A stretch of 7,186 nucleotides of DNA from contig SXOM01000147.1 of NCBI GenBank assembly GCA_005776735.1, positions 1 through 7,186 of the forward strand, given 5' to 3'. The position numbers were made by a program, and so were the translations under genes. Source of the DNA: Pseudomonadota bacterium. GTDB taxonomy: Bacteria; Myxococcota_A; UBA796; SXON01. This document shows positions 5,626 to 7,186 of the stretch, piece after piece. Each line of letters opens with the position of its first letter. Position 1 is the stretch's first letter. Under the pieces are notes generated by a model that ran no database searches, had not been told where the DNA came from, and saw only the letters and a program-made list of their open reading frames with translations.

Positions 5626-6631
5626 GCAGCACCAGCCGCGCCCGGATGCGCTGCATGAGCCAGTAGCGCCGCCACCGCAGGCGCACGTTGCGGTCGCGCA
5701 CCGCCGAGCGCAGCTCGACGCGCAGGGCGAGCACGTCGTCCTCGACGGCCCACCGGACCTCGCGGAGGCCGGCGGCGAGGCCGGACGGCGGCGCCTGCGC
5801 GGGGCCCTCCGGCGCGTAGCCGAGCTGCACCATCGTCGCGCCGGCGAGCTCCTCCACCTCGGCGACCTCGGTCGCGGAGAGGTCCTTCCGGTAGCGCGCG
5901 AGCCGGCTGGACTGCATCGGCGCGGCGGTGTGCCGCCACGATTCGGACAACGACGCCGACGTGCGCGCGGCCTCCCCCTCGAACCAGCGGAGCATCTCCG
6001 GGGCGAACGGCTCGTCGAGGAACGCGCAGATGCGGCGCACCTGGCCCTCGGCGTCGGCCACGAGCGCTTCGTACGGCACGCGCAGCACACCGCCGCCCGC
6101 TTCGGCCGCGGCGGCGAGCGCCTGCTGCCTCACCCACAACCGCGCGGTGAACGCCGGCACGAACGTGGAGAAGACCGACTCCTTCGACGAGGCGGCGACG
6201 TCGCGCACATCCCGGTGCAACCACAAGAAGCGGGCGCCCGGCCGCAGCGCCCGCAGCGCGGGCACGTGCTCCACCATGAACGTGCTCTTGCAGCCCCAGC
6301 GCGCCTTCCCGACGTGCGCCCGCAGCGCCTCGTGCAGCGCCACGTAGACCCCCATCACCGAGGGGGCCTCGACCCGCTCGATCACCGCCTCGGGCGCGGG
6401 GATCCACGGCCAGGGGTGGATGTGGGCGGCGACCAGCGCCAGCACGTCCTCGACCAGCCCGCGCAGGCGCGCCGGCTCCCGGAGGTCCCCGTACCGAGCC
6501 TCCAAGGGGGCGAAGTAGCGGACGACGTGCGGGGGGTGCGGCACGACCATGTGCGGGTGTGCGTCGAGGATGAGGCGCAACAGGTTGGACCCCGATCGTT
6601 CGGTGCCGAGGATGAAGACCGGATCGTCCAC
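5615..6631 (-). CDS. Sulfotransferase family protein (338 residues) with Arg-rich tail
   Basis: A 338-residue protein starting at GTG 6631. The 5'-phosphosulfate loop is at residues 5-16 ('VFILGTERSGSN', R12, S13, G14, S15), directly after the start, and the 3'-phosphate motif is at 134-150 ('RFLWLHRDVRDVAASSK', R140, S148/S149). 'VPYEALVADAEGQVRRI' (185-201) and a C-terminal 'RYRKDLSATEVAEVEEL' segment ending in 'QLGY' are typical of bacterial PAPS-dependent sulfotransferases. Residues about 307-338 are strikingly basic (about 12 Arg in 32) with interspersed hydrophobic residues, which could bind acidic membrane surfaces. It is the first gene of a two-gene minus-strand operon and overlaps the second sulfotransferase by 11 bases. 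No Shine-Dalgarno is visible; TAGACT eight bases upstream suggests a leaderless transcript. The acceptor is unknown; cell-surface glycans or lipids are plausible. Confidence 0.87.
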   Translation of the reverse strand: MDDPVFILGTERSGSNLLRLILDAHPHMVVPHPPHVVRYFAPLEARYGDLREPARLRGLVEDVLALVAAHIHPWPWIPAPEAVIERVEAPSVMGVYVALHEALRAHVGKARWGCKSTFMVEHVPALRALRPGARFLWLHRDVRDVAASSKESVFSTFVPAFTARLWVRQQALAAAAEAGGGVLRVPYEALVADAEGQVRRICAFLDEPFAPEMLRWFEGEAARTSASLSESWRHTAAPMQSSRLARYRKDLSATEVAEVEELAGATMVQLGYAPEGPAQAPPSGLAAGLREVRWAVEDDVLALRVELRSAVRDRNVRLRWRRYWLMQRIRARLVLRGR

Positions 6632-6639
6632 GCGGGGGC

Positions 6640-6645
6640 AGTCTA
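6640..6645 (-). promoter_or_regulatory. Candidate -10 box (TAGACT) for a leaderless sulfotransferase transcript
   Basis: On the minus strand TAGACT fits TAnnnT and ends eight bases before the GTG at 6631, the distance expected if transcription begins at or next to the start codon. The intervening GCCCCCGC has no ribosome site. No clear -35 box was found. Confidence 0.4.
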
Positions 6646-6692
6646 ACCGCCGCCCCGCCGCTCCCCCGGGCAGCGGAGGCCGACGGCGGATT

Positions 6693-6706
6693 CCACGTGG
6701 TACGTT
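6693..6706 (+). promoter_or_regulatory. Palindrome CCACGTGG next to candidate -10 box TACGTT
   Basis: TACGTT (6701-6706) fits TAnnnT and ends six bases before ATG 6713; no Shine-Dalgarno lies between, which suggests a leaderless mRNA. The perfect eight-base palindrome CCACGTGG (6693-6700) touches its upstream edge, where a repressor or activator could bind. Both readings are tentative. Confidence 0.4.
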
Positions 6707-6712
6707 CTGTCG

Positions 6713-7186
6713 ATGGACCTGGCGGCGCTCACCACCGGCCTCGCGGCCCAGGGACTCAACGCCTGGGGCGTGGCCGACCCCGCGCGTTGGGATGCGCACG
6801 TCCCCCCCGAGAAGCGAGCCGACGCGGTGCTCCCGGGCGCGCGCGCGATCGTGGTCTTCGGCTCCGGTGGGCCGGCGTTGTGGCATGCGCTGCTCGCCGA
6901 CGTGGCCGCCACGCCCGCACACCTGGCCGACGAGGCCCATCCGCTCGATGCGTTCGTCCGCCGCGCGGTGCAGGCCGCCGACGCCCACCTCGGCGCCACC
7001 CGCCGCCGCTGGGTGTACGCTGCGGCCGACGCGTCGCCGCTTGTGGACTTCCGCACCCTCGGGTGGCTCGCGGGGCTCGGCGGCCGTTCCCGGCTCGGCC
7101 TCTTGCTGCACCCCGAGTACGGCCCGTGGCTCGGACTGCGCGCGGCCTGCTTCGTCGACGCGGCGCTCCCGTCGGCGGCGCCGGTC
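6713..7186 (+). CDS. QueG-like (epoxyqueuosine reductase-related) protein, N-terminal part
   Basis: 158 codons are present with no stop before the window edge. The start ATG 6713 is supported by the onset of family-like sequence right after it. Residues 3-50 ('LTTGLAAQGLNAWGVAD', 'LPGARAIVVFGSG') resemble the N-terminal DUF1730-type region of QueG, the cobalamin and iron-sulfur enzyme that reduces epoxyqueuosine in tRNA. Residues 103-149 ('ADASPLVDFRTLGWLAGLG', 'GLLLHPEYGPWLGL', 'CFVD') align by eye with the QueG stretch around its catalytic aspartate ('VDSAPILERPLA...AGLG', ending in 'ELLVD'); D106 would be that residue. The YxxGRDYH-like motif that normally lies between is missing: residues 51-95 are short and read 'HPLDAFVRRAV' instead. 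The 4Fe-4S CxxCxxC motifs should lie just beyond the edge. It may thus be a diverged relative with another substrate rather than true QueG. Confidence 0.6.
   Translation, partial: MDLAALTTGLAAQGLNAWGVADPARWDAHVPPEKRADAVLPGARAIVVFGSGGPALWHALLADVAATPAHLADEAHPLDAFVRRAVQAADAHLGATRRRWVYAAADASPLVDFRTLGWLAGLGGRSRLGLLLHPEYGPWLGLRAACFVDAALPSAAPV

Noticed and set aside
4453..6646. Two long plus-strand frames (4453-5583 and 5441-6646) opposite the sulfotransferases.
   Set aside because: Arg/His/Ala-rich translations without recognisable domains, fully antisense to genes with clear PAPS motifs.
6643..7056. A 137-codon minus-strand frame opposite the QueG-like gene.
   Set aside because: Ser/Ala/Arg-rich without any family signal; the plus strand aligns by eye with the QueG family.

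Overview
The window is a GC-rich stretch (roughly 70% or more G+C by eye) with tightly packed genes, GTG/TTG starts and strong third-position G/C. The combination of a lipoprotein with HYDIN-like, MopE-type metal-binding and FG-GAP modules, radical SAM/SPASM enzymes and tandem sulfotransferases is most reminiscent of Myxococcota or a related deltaproteobacterial lineage. This is an inference from gene content, not from a marker gene. No rRNA, tRNA, CRISPR array, insertion sequence or phage gene was seen.

Layout. (1) 1-1633, plus strand: a translationally coupled run holding the 3' end of a radical SAM protein with a SPASM-type cysteine cluster, a second complete radical SAM protein with no recognisable SPASM domain, and a probable small lipoprotein of unknown function. 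(2) 1634-1702: a convergent gap with a strong hairpin. (3) 1703-2026, minus: a 107-residue tetratricopeptide-repeat protein. (4) 2027-2105: a divergent promoter region. (5) 2106-4274, plus: a 722-residue lipoprotein with a TTG start, a HYDIN/choice-of-anchor-D-like beta domain, three Asp/Cys-rich metal-binding motifs and seven FG-GAP-type repeats that probably fold as a seven-bladed propeller. (6) 4275-4341: a convergent gap with nested inverted repeats. (7) 6631 down to 4342, minus: two overlapping sulfotransferase genes of different subtypes. (8) 6632-6712: a divergent region in which both flanking genes look leaderless. (9) 6713 to the window end, plus: the N-terminal part of a QueG-like (epoxyqueuosine reductase-related) protein, cut by the edge.

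How the genes may work together. The radical SAM pair and lipoprotein probably form one transcript and may carry out one modification task, but the substrate is not identifiable here. The two sulfotransferases form a second operon and probably sulfate cell-surface or secreted molecules; PAPS-supplying genes are not in the window. The FG-GAP lipoprotein is a likely calcium-stabilised envelope protein transcribed on its own. Nothing proves a single integrated new system. The most unusual items are the radical SAM/lipoprotein operon, the modular metal-binding propeller lipoprotein and the paired leaderless promoters.
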